From Kocuria turfanensis (GTDB lineage Bacteria > Actinomycetota > Actinomycetes > Actinomycetales > Micrococcaceae): a DNA stretch of 64,000 bases. The notes under the pieces are model-generated. The model did not search any database. It worked only from the letters and a program-made list of their open reading frames with translations, and was not told where the DNA came from. The position numbers and the translations under genes were made by a program. Below, in pieces: positions 34,596 through 43,803 of this stretch. Where the stretch lies: assembly GCF_001580365.1 (NCBI RefSeq), contig NZ_CP014480.1, positions 2,109,008 to 2,173,007 on the forward strand, read 5' to 3'. Each line of letters begins with the position of its first letter. The stretch's first letter is position 1.

Positions 34596-35948
34596 CTAGT
34601 GCTTGTAGCCGGGCAGGTCCACGCTCATCCGCGGGGCAATGGCGCCTGCGACCGCCGTGAACAGCGACAGGAAGACCAGCATGGCGGCGGCGGGCCACCA
34701 GTGGTTGCCGGCCCCGGCGACGAACGCCGTGGCGAGCAGCGGAACGAAGCCGCTGACCATCCCGGCGGTGTTCTGCGCGAAGCCGACCCCGGTGTATCGG
34801 GTGCGGGCCGGGAACAGGCCGGTCAGCACGGTCCCGGAGGCCGCGTACGGGAAGGACAGCGTCGCCACGGCGAAGACCATGCCGGTCACCACCAGGACGT
34901 CGTTGCCCGATGCGATCATCAGGAACGCCGGGACGGCGGACAGGGCCGAGACGATGCCGCCGTAGATGATGACCTTGCTGGCGCCGAAGCGCTCGGCCAG
35001 GCGGCCGCCGGCGATCAGGACGGGGATCTCGACGACGGCGGCGACCATGCCTCCGAACAGCATCAGCGACGGGCTGTAGCCGAGGATGCTGACGCCGTAG
35101 TAGACGACGAACGCGGTGACGAGGTAGAAGCCTCCGACACCGAGCATCGCCGCGGCCATGCCGATGATGATGTGCTTCCAGTGGTGGCGGATCACCGCGC
35201 GGATCGGGGCCTTCTCCGTCTCACCGGACTCCATGAGCTCGGCGAAGACCGGGGACTCGTCCAGGCGGCTGCGGATCCACAGTGCGACCAGCAGCATCGG
35301 GAACGCGGCCAGGAACGGGATGCGCCATCCGAAGTCGTTGAAGTTCTCCTGCGAGAAGAACAGCGTCATCAGGAAGAAGCCGCCGGAGGACAGGATGGTG
35401 CCGATCGGCGAGCCGATCTGCGGCAGCGCCGCATAGCGGGCGCGTCGCGCGAGCGGGGCGTTCTCGACCACGATCGTCATGGCTCCGGACCACTCCCCGC
35501 CGACGAACAGACCCTGCGCCACGCGCAGCAGCACCAGCAGGATCGGGGCTGCGATGCCGATGGCCGCGTACGTCGGGAGCAGTCCGATGAGCCCCGTGAT
35601 GATGCCGATGCCCACGATGGTCACCATCAGGGTCTTGCGGCGGCCGATCCGGTCGCCCATGGCGCCGAAGAACATCCCGCCGAGCGGACGTGCCACCAGG
35701 CCGACGCCGAAGGTCGCGAAGGACGCGAGGGCGGCCGCCGTCGCGTTCTCGTTCGCGAAGTACTGGACGTTGAAGATCAGCGCTGCGGCAGCGCTGAAGA
35801 GGAAGAAGTCGTACCACTCCATGGCGGTGCCGACGAGGGCGCCCATGGCGACCTTGGTCGCCTCCTGGTCGGAGATCTGCCGTGTGGCCCCGGCCTCGAT
35901 GTTGCCTCTCGGGGTGAGACCTTCCTGCGTTTCCGTGGGGTTGTTCAT
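34596..35948 (-). CDS. MFS transporter, metabolite:H+ symporter (MHS) family
   Basis: A 450-residue carrier with 12 helices. AMEWYDFFLFSAAAALIF and GGMFFGAMGDRIGRRKTLM are MHS signatures (as in ProP and ShiA), and GLFVGGEWSGAMTIVVENAP fits helix 4-5. The start at 35948 has a strong GGAGG site; one at 35999 is possible. It is the first gene of the amidase operon and presumably imports its substrate. Confidence 0.85.
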   Translation of the reverse strand: MNNPTETQEGLTPRGNIEAGATRQISDQEATKVAMGALVGTAMEWYDFFLFSAAAALIFNVQYFANENATAAALASFATFGVGLVARPLGGMFFGAMGDRIGRRKTLMVTIVGIGIITGLIGLLPTYAAIGIAAPILLVLLRVAQGLFVGGEWSGAMTIVVENAPLARRARYAALPQIGSPIGTILSSGGFFLMTLFFSQENFNDFGWRIPFLAAFPMLLVALWIRSRLDESPVFAELMESGETEKAPIRAVIRHHWKHIIIGMAAAMLGVGGFYLVTAFVVYYGVSILGYSPSLMLFGGMVAAVVEIPVLIAGGRLAERFGASKVIIYGGIVSALSAVPAFLMIASGNDVLVVTGMVFAVATLSFPYAASGTVLTGLFPARTRYTGVGFAQNTAGMVSGFVPLLATAFVAGAGNHWWPAAAMLVFLSLFTAVAGAIAPRMSVDLPGYKH

Positions 35949-36113
35949 GGGTGCCTCCGCACTCGGTGCCGACTCGGGGGTGGTGACCACGGGGGTCATC
36001 AGGTCCCCGTTGTGGTGGTGCCATCCAGCATGACCCAGTGAGCAACGCCACCCATCGCTCGATCTAAGTGGATTTCCCGCCCGGAATTGTGCAACTGCCC
36101 ATAAAATGCCGCT

Positions 36114-37301
36114 GTGAGCACCAATCTTTCGTCATGGATTGCCGGAACCGAGGGGAGTCCCGGCGATGAGCGCTGGGATGCGCTCCTGGACCAGCTCGAC
36201 GTCGAACGCCTGAGCGACCTCTTCCTCGAGCGGCTGCTGCGCATCGAGGACTACGCGACCTCGGCCCTGCCGGTCAGTGAGATCCGGCGCACGGCGTCGA
36301 GGTCGTTCGATGCGCTGCTCCGGAGCCTGCGCCACGACGCCGACGCCCGTGCCATGGAGGAGGTCCGCCTGCGGCAGGCGATGGACGTGGGTGTGTCCAG
36401 GGCGCGGGCCGGCATCCCGATCGAGTCGCTGATGACGGCGATCCGGCTGGACTTCTCCATCCTCTGGGCCGAGCTGACGCGACTGGCGGCGGACGACGAC
36501 GCCGCGCTGCTCGTGCGGCACACCGAGACCGTCTGGCACGTCGTCGACTCCTATGCCAGCCAGACCCAGGCCACCTACGTGGCGGAACGACAGCGCATGC
36601 TCTCCGAGGCCTCGTCCATCCGACAGGGCTACGTGGCCGCCATCTTCGGCCAGGACCGGCCGGGCCCGGAGATGCTGGCCCACATCGCCGCGGAGATCGG
36701 CGTCCCCCAGGACGGTCCGCTCGGGGTCGCGGTCGCCCTCCGCGAGGACGCCCCCGCGCTGCGCGTCGCCGTCGCCCTGGCGGCTCGCGCGGGAGGACAC
36801 GTGCTGACGCACCCGGTGGCGGACGGGCTGATCGCGTTCTGGCCCGTCGACGGGGAGCACGGCTCCGCGGCCACGGAGACCACCGAGTGCCTGCGCGGGT
36901 CGCGGTGCGGGCTGGTGGAGCGGACGGCGGGGCTGGCCAGTCTCACGGTCGCGGCCCGCTTCGCCCGCGAGCTCGCGGCGGTGATGGAGGACGCGGACGT
37001 CGGCGCGCTGACGCTCGAACGGTCCTGGACCCGGATCGCCCGGAAGCGCCTGGCCGAGGCGGGGATGTCCGTGGCGTCCGACGTCGAGGAGGCGCTGGAC
37101 CGGTGTGGACGGGTGGAGCGCGAACGGTTGGTGGCCACCGTCACGACGTACCTGGCGACCGGGAGCGTCGCCGAGTCCACCCGGCGGCTGTTCTGCCACC
37201 GCAACACGCTGATGAACCGCCTCGGGAGGTTCACCGAGCTGACGGGGATCGACGTGACCGTCCCGAACCAGGCGGCGCGCCTCGTCGTCGCGTGGTCCTG
37301 A
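36114..37301 (+). CDS. PucR family transcriptional regulator
   Basis: A 395-residue regulator. The C-terminal helix-turn-helix (TYLATGSVAESTRRLFCHRN, then TLMNRLGRFTELTG) is the PucR/CdaR type, and the long N-terminal part looks like a helical sensor with a GGDEF-like central region. The start is GTG at 36114. TAAAAT (36102-36107) is a good -10 that puts transcription start on the GTG, so the mRNA may be leaderless. It is divergent from the MHS/amidase operon and probably its regulator. Confidence 0.86.
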   Translation: MSTNLSSWIAGTEGSPGDERWDALLDQLDVERLSDLFLERLLRIEDYATSALPVSEIRRTASRSFDALLRSLRHDADARAMEEVRLRQAMDVGVSRARAGIPIESLMTAIRLDFSILWAELTRLAADDDAALLVRHTETVWHVVDSYASQTQATYVAERQRMLSEASSIRQGYVAAIFGQDRPGPEMLAHIAAEIGVPQDGPLGVAVALREDAPALRVAVALAARAGGHVLTHPVADGLIAFWPVDGEHGSAATETTECLRGSRCGLVERTAGLASLTVAARFARELAAVMEDADVGALTLERSWTRIARKRLAEAGMSVASDVEEALDRCGRVERERLVATVTTYLATGSVAESTRRLFCHRNTLMNRLGRFTELTGIDVTVPNQAARLVVAWS

Positions 37302-37314
37302 CGGACCGTTCTGT

Positions 37315-37533
37315 TCAGGTCGAGAGGGTGTGCGGCTCCCCGATCAGCTGACGGGCGATGAAAGCGTAGCCGGGCAGGTCCCGTCCACCGGCCGCGCCGA
37401 AGCCCGTGATCGATACGTAGACGAGCCCCGGGTTCTCCGCGGACAACTCCGGGCAGCCCAGGCCCAGCCGGTCGAGACCGCCGGGCTTGCAGTTCTCCAC
37501 CAGGACGCCCTCCATCTGGCTCCGTCCTTCCAA
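37315..37533 (-). pseudogene. Fragment of CoA-transferase family III (CaiB/BaiF)
   Basis: A 72-codon piece in which VLVENCKPGGLDRLGLGCPE, LVYVSITGFGAAGGRDLPGY and AFIARQLIGEP clearly match the region around residues 80-145 of CaiB/BaiF CoA-transferases. The upstream and downstream parts are missing, and no start context is convincing. Probably a remnant of a deleted catabolic gene. Confidence 0.75.
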
Positions 37534-37581
37534 CGACGTTGACGCTGATCTCTCCGTCTTCGTGCCCCTGCAGCGCCCGCG

Positions 37582-38622
37582 TTAGGCTCCCGCCACCCGG
37601 ATCTGAATCTTCGTGTCGGTGGGCCGGCCCTCGGCGCCGCGCTCGAAGGCGGCCACGGCGTCGGCGAACGAATACGTGGCGCTGATCAGGACGCCCAGGT
37701 CCACCGCCGGGGACGCGGCGAGCTCGATGGCCCGCTGGTAGGAGTTCGCGTAGCGGAACACGGTCTCGATCCGCAGTTCCCGGGCCTGGGCGGCGGCGAC
37801 ATCCAGCGGCACCGGGTCCACCGGGATGCCGATCAGCACCACGGTCCCACCCGGCGCGGGGATCTCCCACAGGCCGCCGAAGACGTGCGGGCTGCCGCTG
37901 GCCTCGAAGACCACGTCCGCGCCCCAGCCGTCGGTGGCCTCGCGCACCACCTCGCCGAGGTCCTGGCGGGAGACGTCCACGGCGTGGATGGTCGGGTACG
38001 CCTCGATCTTGGCGAACTTCTCCGGCGCCACGTCCGAGATGTACACCCGGGACGCCCCGCTCGCGGCGGCGGCGATGGCCGTGAGCACCCCGATGGTGCC
38101 GGCGCCCACCACCACGACGACGTCGCCCGGCGCCAGGCCGGCCTTGGTCACCGCGTGCACCGCCACGGCGAAGGGTTCGATCAGAGCGCCCTCCTCCAGC
38201 GAGAGCTGCTCGGGCAGCCGATAGGTGAAGTCGGCGGGGTGGATGATCTCGGGCTGCAGGCAGCCGTCCACCGGGGGCGTGGCCCAGAACTGCACGTCCG
38301 GGTCCACGTTGTACATGCCCAGCCGCGCGGCGCGCGAGCGCGGGTTGGGGATGCCCGGCTCCATGCAGACCCGGTCCCCCACGGCCAGGTGGTCGACACC
38401 CTTCCCCACCTCCAGCACCGTGCCGGAGGCCTCGTGGCCGAGGACCATCGGAGCCTCGACGACGTAGGGCCCGATCCGCCCGTGCGTGAAGTAGTGGACG
38501 TCGCTGCCGCAGATGCCCACGGTGTGCACGCCGATGCGCACCTCACCGGGGCCCACCGGGCGCAGCCCCGGGACGGGCCGGACCTGAATCTCGTGCTGGC
38601 GTTCGAGGACGACGGCGTCCAT
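37582..38622 (-). CDS. Xylitol/polyol dehydrogenase (MDR family)
   Basis: A 346-residue dehydrogenase. Catalytic zinc residues are in [14 protein letters not shown] and the EPFAVAVHA motif of sorbitol/xylitol dehydrogenases. The structural-zinc Cys are absent, and the loop reads [15 protein letters not shown], then [18 protein letters not shown], as in bacterial xylitol dehydrogenases. [15 protein letters not shown] binds NAD. GGAG lies seven bases before the ATG at 38622; a start at 38697 would add a Thr-rich 25-residue leader. It should oxidise a polyol delivered by the permease upstream. Confidence 0.84.
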   Translation of the reverse strand: MDAVVLERQHEIQVRPVPGLRPVGPGEVRIGVHTVGICGSDVHYFTHGRIGPYVVEAPMVLGHEASGTVLEVGKGVDHLAVGDRVCMEPGIPNPRSRAARLGMYNVDPDVQFWATPPVDGCLQPEIIHPADFTYRLPEQLSLEEGALIEPFAVAVHAVTKAGLAPGDVVVVVGAGTIGVLTAIAAAASGASRVYISDVAPEKFAKIEAYPTIHAVDVSRQDLGEVVREATDGWGADVVFEASGSPHVFGGLWEIPAPGGTVVLIGIPVDPVPLDVAAAQARELRIETVFRYANSYQRAIELAASPAVDLGVLISATYSFADAVAAFERGAEGRPTDTKIQIRVAGA

Positions 38623-38711
38623 GGGGCTCTCCTGGGTGTTCGAGGTCTTCGGTGCGGTGGTCGCAGGGCTCGTGGTGGTGAGCGTCGTGGGGTTCATGGT
38701 CTCAGGTCCTT

Positions 38712-39992
38712 TCAGGCCGCGACGGCAAGGCGCTCGCGGCGCGGCAGCATCCGGCCGGTCTCGGTGGTGATGCCGGGCTGGGGTGGGTGGATGAAGAAGG
38801 TGGTGACGGTGCCGAGGAGCATCAGGGCGGCGAAGACCCAGCACACTCCGACCGGGCCGAGTACCGGCAGCAGCAGGGTGGCGATGCCGGGGCCGAGGAA
38901 CGTGGTCAGCCCGGAGGCGAGGTTGTGCGCGGAGATCGCCGCGCCGCGGTGCTCGGGGGCCAGGGCCGGGAAGATCGCGCCCATCGGGACGAACGCGGTG
39001 ACGGACAGGGCGAAGATCACCGCGGCCACGACCATCAGCGCGAAGCTGGGGCCGAACCACACCGGGACGTAGGCGAAGGCCAGGACCGCGAGGGCCATGC
39101 CGCCGAAGCCGAACCAGCGCATCTGCCGCATCCAGCCGTAGCGGTCCCCGAGCCGGCCCCACACGATGTTGGCGCCGATGGTGATGGTGTTCATGATCGC
39201 CCAGAGCATCATCCACTCGGGCAGGGAGAACCAGGCCGCCCCGCCGATCTCGCCGGTGGTCAGGTACAGCGGCATCATCATCGGAAAGGCGTAGAGGGTG
39301 AGGTTGCACAGCACCCGGATGACCACGGACAGGGCGATCTGCCGGTTCTCCACGAGGATGGTCACCCCGCGCAGCAGCTCGCGGGTGCGCTCCGCGCCGT
39401 GCAGCTTCTGCGAGAGGTCGGTCTCGGGCGGGGCGCCGGGGACGAGGAAGGCGCACATCAGGGTGCCGGCCGCCACGAAGGGCAGGGACGCCCACAGGGT
39501 GGCGTACTCGCCGATGACCGGGACCAGGAGGCTGGGCACGTAGGCGCCCATCACACCGATGCCCAGGGAGAAGGACGCCCAGAACCAGCCCATGGCCGAG
39601 GCCAGGCGGCTGGGGTGCACCGACTGCGCGATGAGCACCACGAAGGAGTACATGAACAGCGGGTAGGCGACCCCGCGCAGGCTGTAGATGAGGATCGTGC
39701 CGAGCACGCTCTCCAGCCCCACGGTGAGGAACAGGACGTGCAGCACCATCCAGAGGACGCCGCCGAGGACCATGAGTCTCTTGGCGCCGACGACCTCGGC
39801 GAGCACGCCGGTGGTCCACGCCGAGATGGCGACCACCAGGCCGTAGACGGTGAATACGAGCCCGGCCTGGGTGGGCGTGAAGCCGCTCTCGACGAGGAAG
39901 CGGGACAGGAAAGTGAGCTCAAAACCATCACCGGTCATGAAGACGGCGAGGGCGAGATAGCCGAAGAGCAGGCGGCGGGGCATGCCGAACAT
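38712..39992 (-). CDS. MFS polyol permease (RbtT/DalT/CsbX-like)
   Basis: A 426-residue carrier with 12 helices. FMTGDGFELTFLSRFLVESG near the N-terminus is characteristic of the ribitol/arabitol/alpha-ketoglutarate-type RbtT-DalT group. GAAWFSLPEWMMLWAIMNTIT and GANIVWGRLGDRYGWM are in the second half. The ATG at 39992 has GGAG upstream. It forms an operon with the polyol dehydrogenase and likely imports arabitol, ribitol or xylitol. Confidence 0.84.
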   Translation of the reverse strand: MFGMPRRLLFGYLALAVFMTGDGFELTFLSRFLVESGFTPTQAGLVFTVYGLVVAISAWTTGVLAEVVGAKRLMVLGGVLWMVLHVLFLTVGLESVLGTILIYSLRGVAYPLFMYSFVVLIAQSVHPSRLASAMGWFWASFSLGIGVMGAYVPSLLVPVIGEYATLWASLPFVAAGTLMCAFLVPGAPPETDLSQKLHGAERTRELLRGVTILVENRQIALSVVIRVLCNLTLYAFPMMMPLYLTTGEIGGAAWFSLPEWMMLWAIMNTITIGANIVWGRLGDRYGWMRQMRWFGFGGMALAVLAFAYVPVWFGPSFALMVVAAVIFALSVTAFVPMGAIFPALAPEHRGAAISAHNLASGLTTFLGPGIATLLLPVLGPVGVCWVFAALMLLGTVTTFFIHPPQPGITTETGRMLPRRERLAVAA

Positions 39993-40551
39993 GCGGGTAC
40001 TCCTTCGTGGACACCAAGTGAAAGGCACCTGGCGAGCAGAAGAGCGGGCAGCCGGTGCGCGATGTCCTCAACGCTACGAAGGTGTGACGCGGGCCACTAG
40101 CCGATTAATTCGACGTGGACTGATACTTCTGCGCAGTCTACGAGGCGGGTCCTCTCTACCCAAGTCGCGGTCACGACCGCTGGGCAGAACTAAAGTGCGC
40201 TTCCGCAACGAGACGTACGGCATTCCAAAATCACCGATGCTGCTCCGCACGACATCAGTCGGGTGCCACACATCTCGGCAACGCCACAAGTGTTTAGTAC
40301 ACCCGGGTCTATATGCGGTGGGCACACATAGGGTGCTCGACCACCGGAACCTCTGATCACCACCGAGGTTCCCATCGGCGAGGCGTATTGCGACTTGCCG
40401 AGCGAGGTGGGCATCCTCGTGATAAAGACAATCGTAAGCCAATGACAGCAGAGTCCTAGATGCCTCAAAAGTGGGGCTAAAGTGGCTTCAGGGGAGGCAG
40501 GCGGGCCCACAGCGCGACACGGCAACGGCATGAGATTCTTGGAAGGGTGGA
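39993..40551. other. Gene-free, lower-GC stretch at island boundary
   Basis: About 560 bp with no convincing gene. Base composition drops from about position 40080 onward, marking the left edge of the island. An inverted repeat GGAACCTC/GAGGTTCC (40346-40353 and 40365-40372) is present. No tRNA, integrase or direct-repeat end was seen. The small ORFs here have no recognisable similarity. Confidence 0.6.
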
Positions 40552-42600
40552 ATGAAGGCCCCGAGTGACAATCCCATCAATGAGAAAAATGAGGACCTAT
40601 TAAGTCGTGCGGACACTGCCGCACAGTTCGCGCGTCAAGTACTTAAGCATGACGCGAGTCAAGGTCTCGTTGTTGGCGTGTTGGGTCCATGGGGATCGGG
40701 AAAAACATCATTTCTGAATCTTGCCCGACCCCAACTGGAGAAAGCTGGCGCGGCACTTTTAGATTTCAATCCATGGATGTTTAGTGGGGCTGATCAGCTC
40801 GTCGACTCATTTTTTGTCGAGCTTGCCGCTCAACTCAAGCTGAAGGCGGGCCTTCCCGCCATAGGTAAGCTTGTAGAAGAGTACGGAGAGGTATTTTCCG
40901 GCCTGGGGTGGGTGCCTGTCGTAGGGACGTGGTTTGAGCGCAGCAAGGTAGCCACAACGCTTGTCGGGCGCCTCATGCAGTGGCGTGAAGAAGGTGTTGA
41001 GCAGCGTCAGGATCGACTTAGAAAGGCCCTGCTTGAGCTCGAAAAGCCGATCATCGTCTTTCTGGATGACATAGACCGGCTTTCCAGTGTAGAAATACGT
41101 GACGTATTCAAGCTCGTGCGATTGACGGCAAGCTTTCCCAATGTTACGTACATCGTTGCGTTTGACCGTACTCGCGTTGAGTATGCTTTGTCGGAAGAGA
41201 ACCTTCGAGGTCGGGACTATTTGGAAAAAATTCTCCAGTTGGCTGTCGATTTGCCAGCGGTTCCGCCGGAATTGTTGCGAAAACGTACGATTGCTGCACT
41301 GGATGAGCAACTGCCAGAGGCTGCCTGGATTGACAGTGCCGATAATAACAGGTGGCCAGATGTCTATATGGAGATTATTAGTCCACTAATTAAAAACATG
41401 CGGGACGTGAGGCGATATGTTGCGTCTATGGGTGGGGCTATGGAGACCCTGGCAGGCAAAGTGGCACTGTCAGATATTCTTGGTCTCGAAGCAATCCGCA
41501 TTTTCTTGCCAGATGTTTACTCTCATCTACACCTCTCTGCCCAGGCTCTTACCGCTCTTCCCTCGGATTGGCCGAAGGGGCAAGATTCGCCGGAGTATGT
41601 CGCTTATGTTGAGGAACTGATTAGAAGAGGTGGCGAACATGGGTCGGTCGTCGCTGCTGTTATCAAACAAATGTTTCCCGCCGCGCAACGCCACCTTGGA
41701 GGGTCGGCGTACGTACGCGGCTCGGAAAAGGAGTGGTTGCGAACGCGTCGTGTAGCCCACGAAGACATTTTGCGTCTTTACCTTGAAAAAGTTGCGGGTG
41801 CCTCGTTGACCGCCTTCGACCAAGCGCAGCGTGCGTGGGCAGTAATGGATGACTTACGGGGCATTAGCTCCGTCCTGAATGCAGTCGACCCGCAGCAATT
41901 GCCAGACGTTGTATCCCACCTAGAAGTTTATGAAGATGCGTTTGGCGATAATCATGTTGTTTCTGGGGTTGTTGCCCTCGCGAATCAATTTGAAAAATTG
42001 CCCGACCGGGATATAGGTGTTTTTGATATTCCGGACGAACTGATTGTTAGTCGTTTGATGTATCTAATTTTGCGTAAAGTTGAAGATGAGCAACGTCTTG
42101 CTGACATGGTCCGTGAAATTTTGGTTTATGTGCCGTCCTTGAACGGCCAACGGCACGTCTTAGACATTGTGGGGTACCGTGAAAACGCTGGGCATAGGTT
42201 AATTTCGCAGGACGCCGCGGCAAGTTTTGAACGAGCATGGCGGGCCGAAGTTCGTTCTCGTTCCGCCACTAACCTTTCGATGGAGCGCGAGTTGTTGCGT
42301 GTGGTCGTGGATGCTCAGAGGTCGAACTCCGATGAGCCGAACTGGCGACCTCCGGAGGACCCTGACTTGACCGTATCGATTTTGCAGTCGGCTGTGAGTC
42401 GAGCCCGGAGTCAAGAACTTGGAAAGCGTGCCATTCAATATGAAGACCGGCTTGCCTGGGATTCGTTAGTCAAAGCGTTTGGTTCACAGTTGGACTTGAT
42501 CTGGCACGTTGAATTGGCGCGGGAGGTAAGGGGGCAGCAGCATGCTGAGCTCTTTGAGCTCGTCGACAAGTACTTGGGGGGATGGAGAACTGCAGACTAG
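40552..42600 (+). CDS. KAP family P-loop NTPase
   Basis: A 682-residue NTPase. Walker A is GPWGSGKTS (residues 45-53), the DFNPWMFSG motif that follows is typical of the KAP family, and Walker B is IIVFLDDIDRL (about 167-177). DRTRVEYAL and IKNMRDVRRYV are further KAP features. There is no obvious membrane insert. KAP proteins occur in phage-defence contexts. GGAAGGGTGGA precedes the ATG. Codon use is rich in AT-ending codons, unlike neighbouring genes, so it was acquired. Its TAG stop is the target site of the IS element. Confidence 0.85.
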   Translation: MKAPSDNPINEKNEDLLSRADTAAQFARQVLKHDASQGLVVGVLGPWGSGKTSFLNLARPQLEKAGAALLDFNPWMFSGADQLVDSFFVELAAQLKLKAGLPAIGKLVEEYGEVFSGLGWVPVVGTWFERSKVATTLVGRLMQWREEGVEQRQDRLRKALLELEKPIIVFLDDIDRLSSVEIRDVFKLVRLTASFPNVTYIVAFDRTRVEYALSEENLRGRDYLEKILQLAVDLPAVPPELLRKRTIAALDEQLPEAAWIDSADNNRWPDVYMEIISPLIKNMRDVRRYVASMGGAMETLAGKVALSDILGLEAIRIFLPDVYSHLHLSAQALTALPSDWPKGQDSPEYVAYVEELIRRGGEHGSVVAAVIKQMFPAAQRHLGGSAYVRGSEKEWLRTRRVAHEDILRLYLEKVAGASLTAFDQAQRAWAVMDDLRGISSVLNAVDPQQLPDVVSHLEVYEDAFGDNHVVSGVVALANQFEKLPDRDIGVFDIPDELIVSRLMYLILRKVEDEQRLADMVREILVYVPSLNGQRHVLDIVGYRENAGHRLISQDAAASFERAWRAEVRSRSATNLSMERELLRVVVDAQRSNSDEPNWRPPEDPDLTVSILQSAVSRARSQELGKRAIQYEDRLAWDSLVKAFGSQLDLIWHVELAREVRGQQHAELFELVDKYLGGWRTAD

Positions 42601-43722
42601 TGGCCCGTCTGCGAACTGCTTGAACGCTTGTCGGGGTGGGATCATGGGTTATGGCAAACCATCCTGCGGCGCCGCTGCTATTGCGGGAAGGCGACCGGGA
42701 GAAGCCGCAGAGGCTGGTCCGGTCCACCTCGGTGCGCGCCGGGCTGGCCCAGCGGGCAAGGCTCGTGCTCCTAGCCGCCGACGGGGTCTCCAACACCGAG
42801 ATCGCTGAGAATGTCGGGGCCACCCGCACCACGGTCATCGCCTGGCGGGCCCGCGACGACGCGGCCGGCATCGAAGGGCTGGCCGATCACGACCGGTCCG
42901 GGAAGCCCCGGCGGATCGACCACGGCGCGATCGTGGCCGCCACCCTGCGGCCGCCGCCGAAAAAGCTCGGGGTCACGCACTGGTCCTCCCGGCTGCTGGC
43001 CGCCCGGCTCGGGATCGACCACAGCACCGTGGCCACGGCCTGGCACGAGTACGGGGTGGCGCCGTGGCGGGAGGGCACCTTCACGTTCTCCACCGATCCG
43101 GAACTGGTGGCCAAGGTCGTCGACGTCGCGGGGCCCTACCTGGCCCCTCCTTCAGAACGCGGTGGTGTTGTGCCTGGACGAGAAGTCGCAGATCCCGGCC
43201 CTGGAGCGCACCTCCCCGGGTCTGCTGATGCAGCCTGGGAAGCCGGCGGCGCGCACCCATGACTACCTCCGGCACGGAATCTCGACCTTGTTCGCTGCCC
43301 TGGAGATCGCCACCGGCCACGTCACCGCCGCGAGCAAGCCCCGGCACCGGCGCCAGGAGTTCCTGGCCTTCCTCCAACAGGTGGCACGGGCCTACCCGGA
43401 GAGGGAGCTGCACCTGGTGATGGACAACTACGCCGTGCACAAGACCCCCGAAGTGAGAGCCTGGCTGGCGGAGAACCCCAGGTTCCGGGTGCACTTCACA
43501 CCCACCTCGGCGTCGTGGCTTAACCTGGTCGAAGTCTGGTTCGGGATTATCGAGCGCCAGGCTCTGCACCGGGCCGATGTCGTCTCCGCGCCCGAGCTCA
43601 ACGCCAAGATCCGGGCCTTCGTCACCGACTGGAACGAGCGCTGTCACCCGTTCGTGTGGACCAAGACCCGCACCGAGATCCTCAAGAAAGCCAACCGACC
43701 AACCACTTCAAAGACGGGCCAC
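42600..43722 (+). mobile_element. IS630 family insertion sequence
   Basis: A 1123-bp element. The left end starts GTGGCCCGTCT (42600) and the right end is its complement AGACGGGCCAC (ending 43722); beyond these 11 bp the ends match partly (GAA-TG). TA dinucleotides flank it (42598-42599 and 43723-43724), the TA duplication expected for IS630. It is GC-rich, unlike the island genes around it. It encodes one transposase split by a frameshift. Confidence 0.9.
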
Positions 43723-43725
43723 TAG
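42651..43725 (+). pseudogene. IS630 transposase, frameshifted
   Basis: The N-terminal part (42651 to about 43150) has homeodomain-like helix-turn-helices (VRAGLAQRARLVLLAADGVSNTEIAENVGA). The C-terminal part, in the +1 frame, has the DDE residues in VVLCLDEKSQ, LVMDNYAVHK and SWLNLVEVWFGIIERQ. Reading across CCT-CCT-T-CAG near 43146-43155, skipping one T restores APPQNAVVLCLDEK. So either one base was inserted, or a programmed +1 shift at CCT-T makes the full protein. The stop TAG uses the target TA at the right border. Confidence 0.82.
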
Positions 43726-43803
43726 AAAGGAAACAGGCGCATTAGGTATGCATTATTCCCATCCGAACTGAAGGACGCCAGCCAAAATTATCAGTTATAC
43801 GCC

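Noticed and set aside
40074-40531. Small minus-strand ORFs in the island boundary
   Set aside because: No ribosome site, no similarity and overlapping each other in different frames.
42651-43262. Independent regulator with HTH upstream of a second transposase
   Set aside because: Inverted repeats and domain order show both frames are one IS630 transposase.
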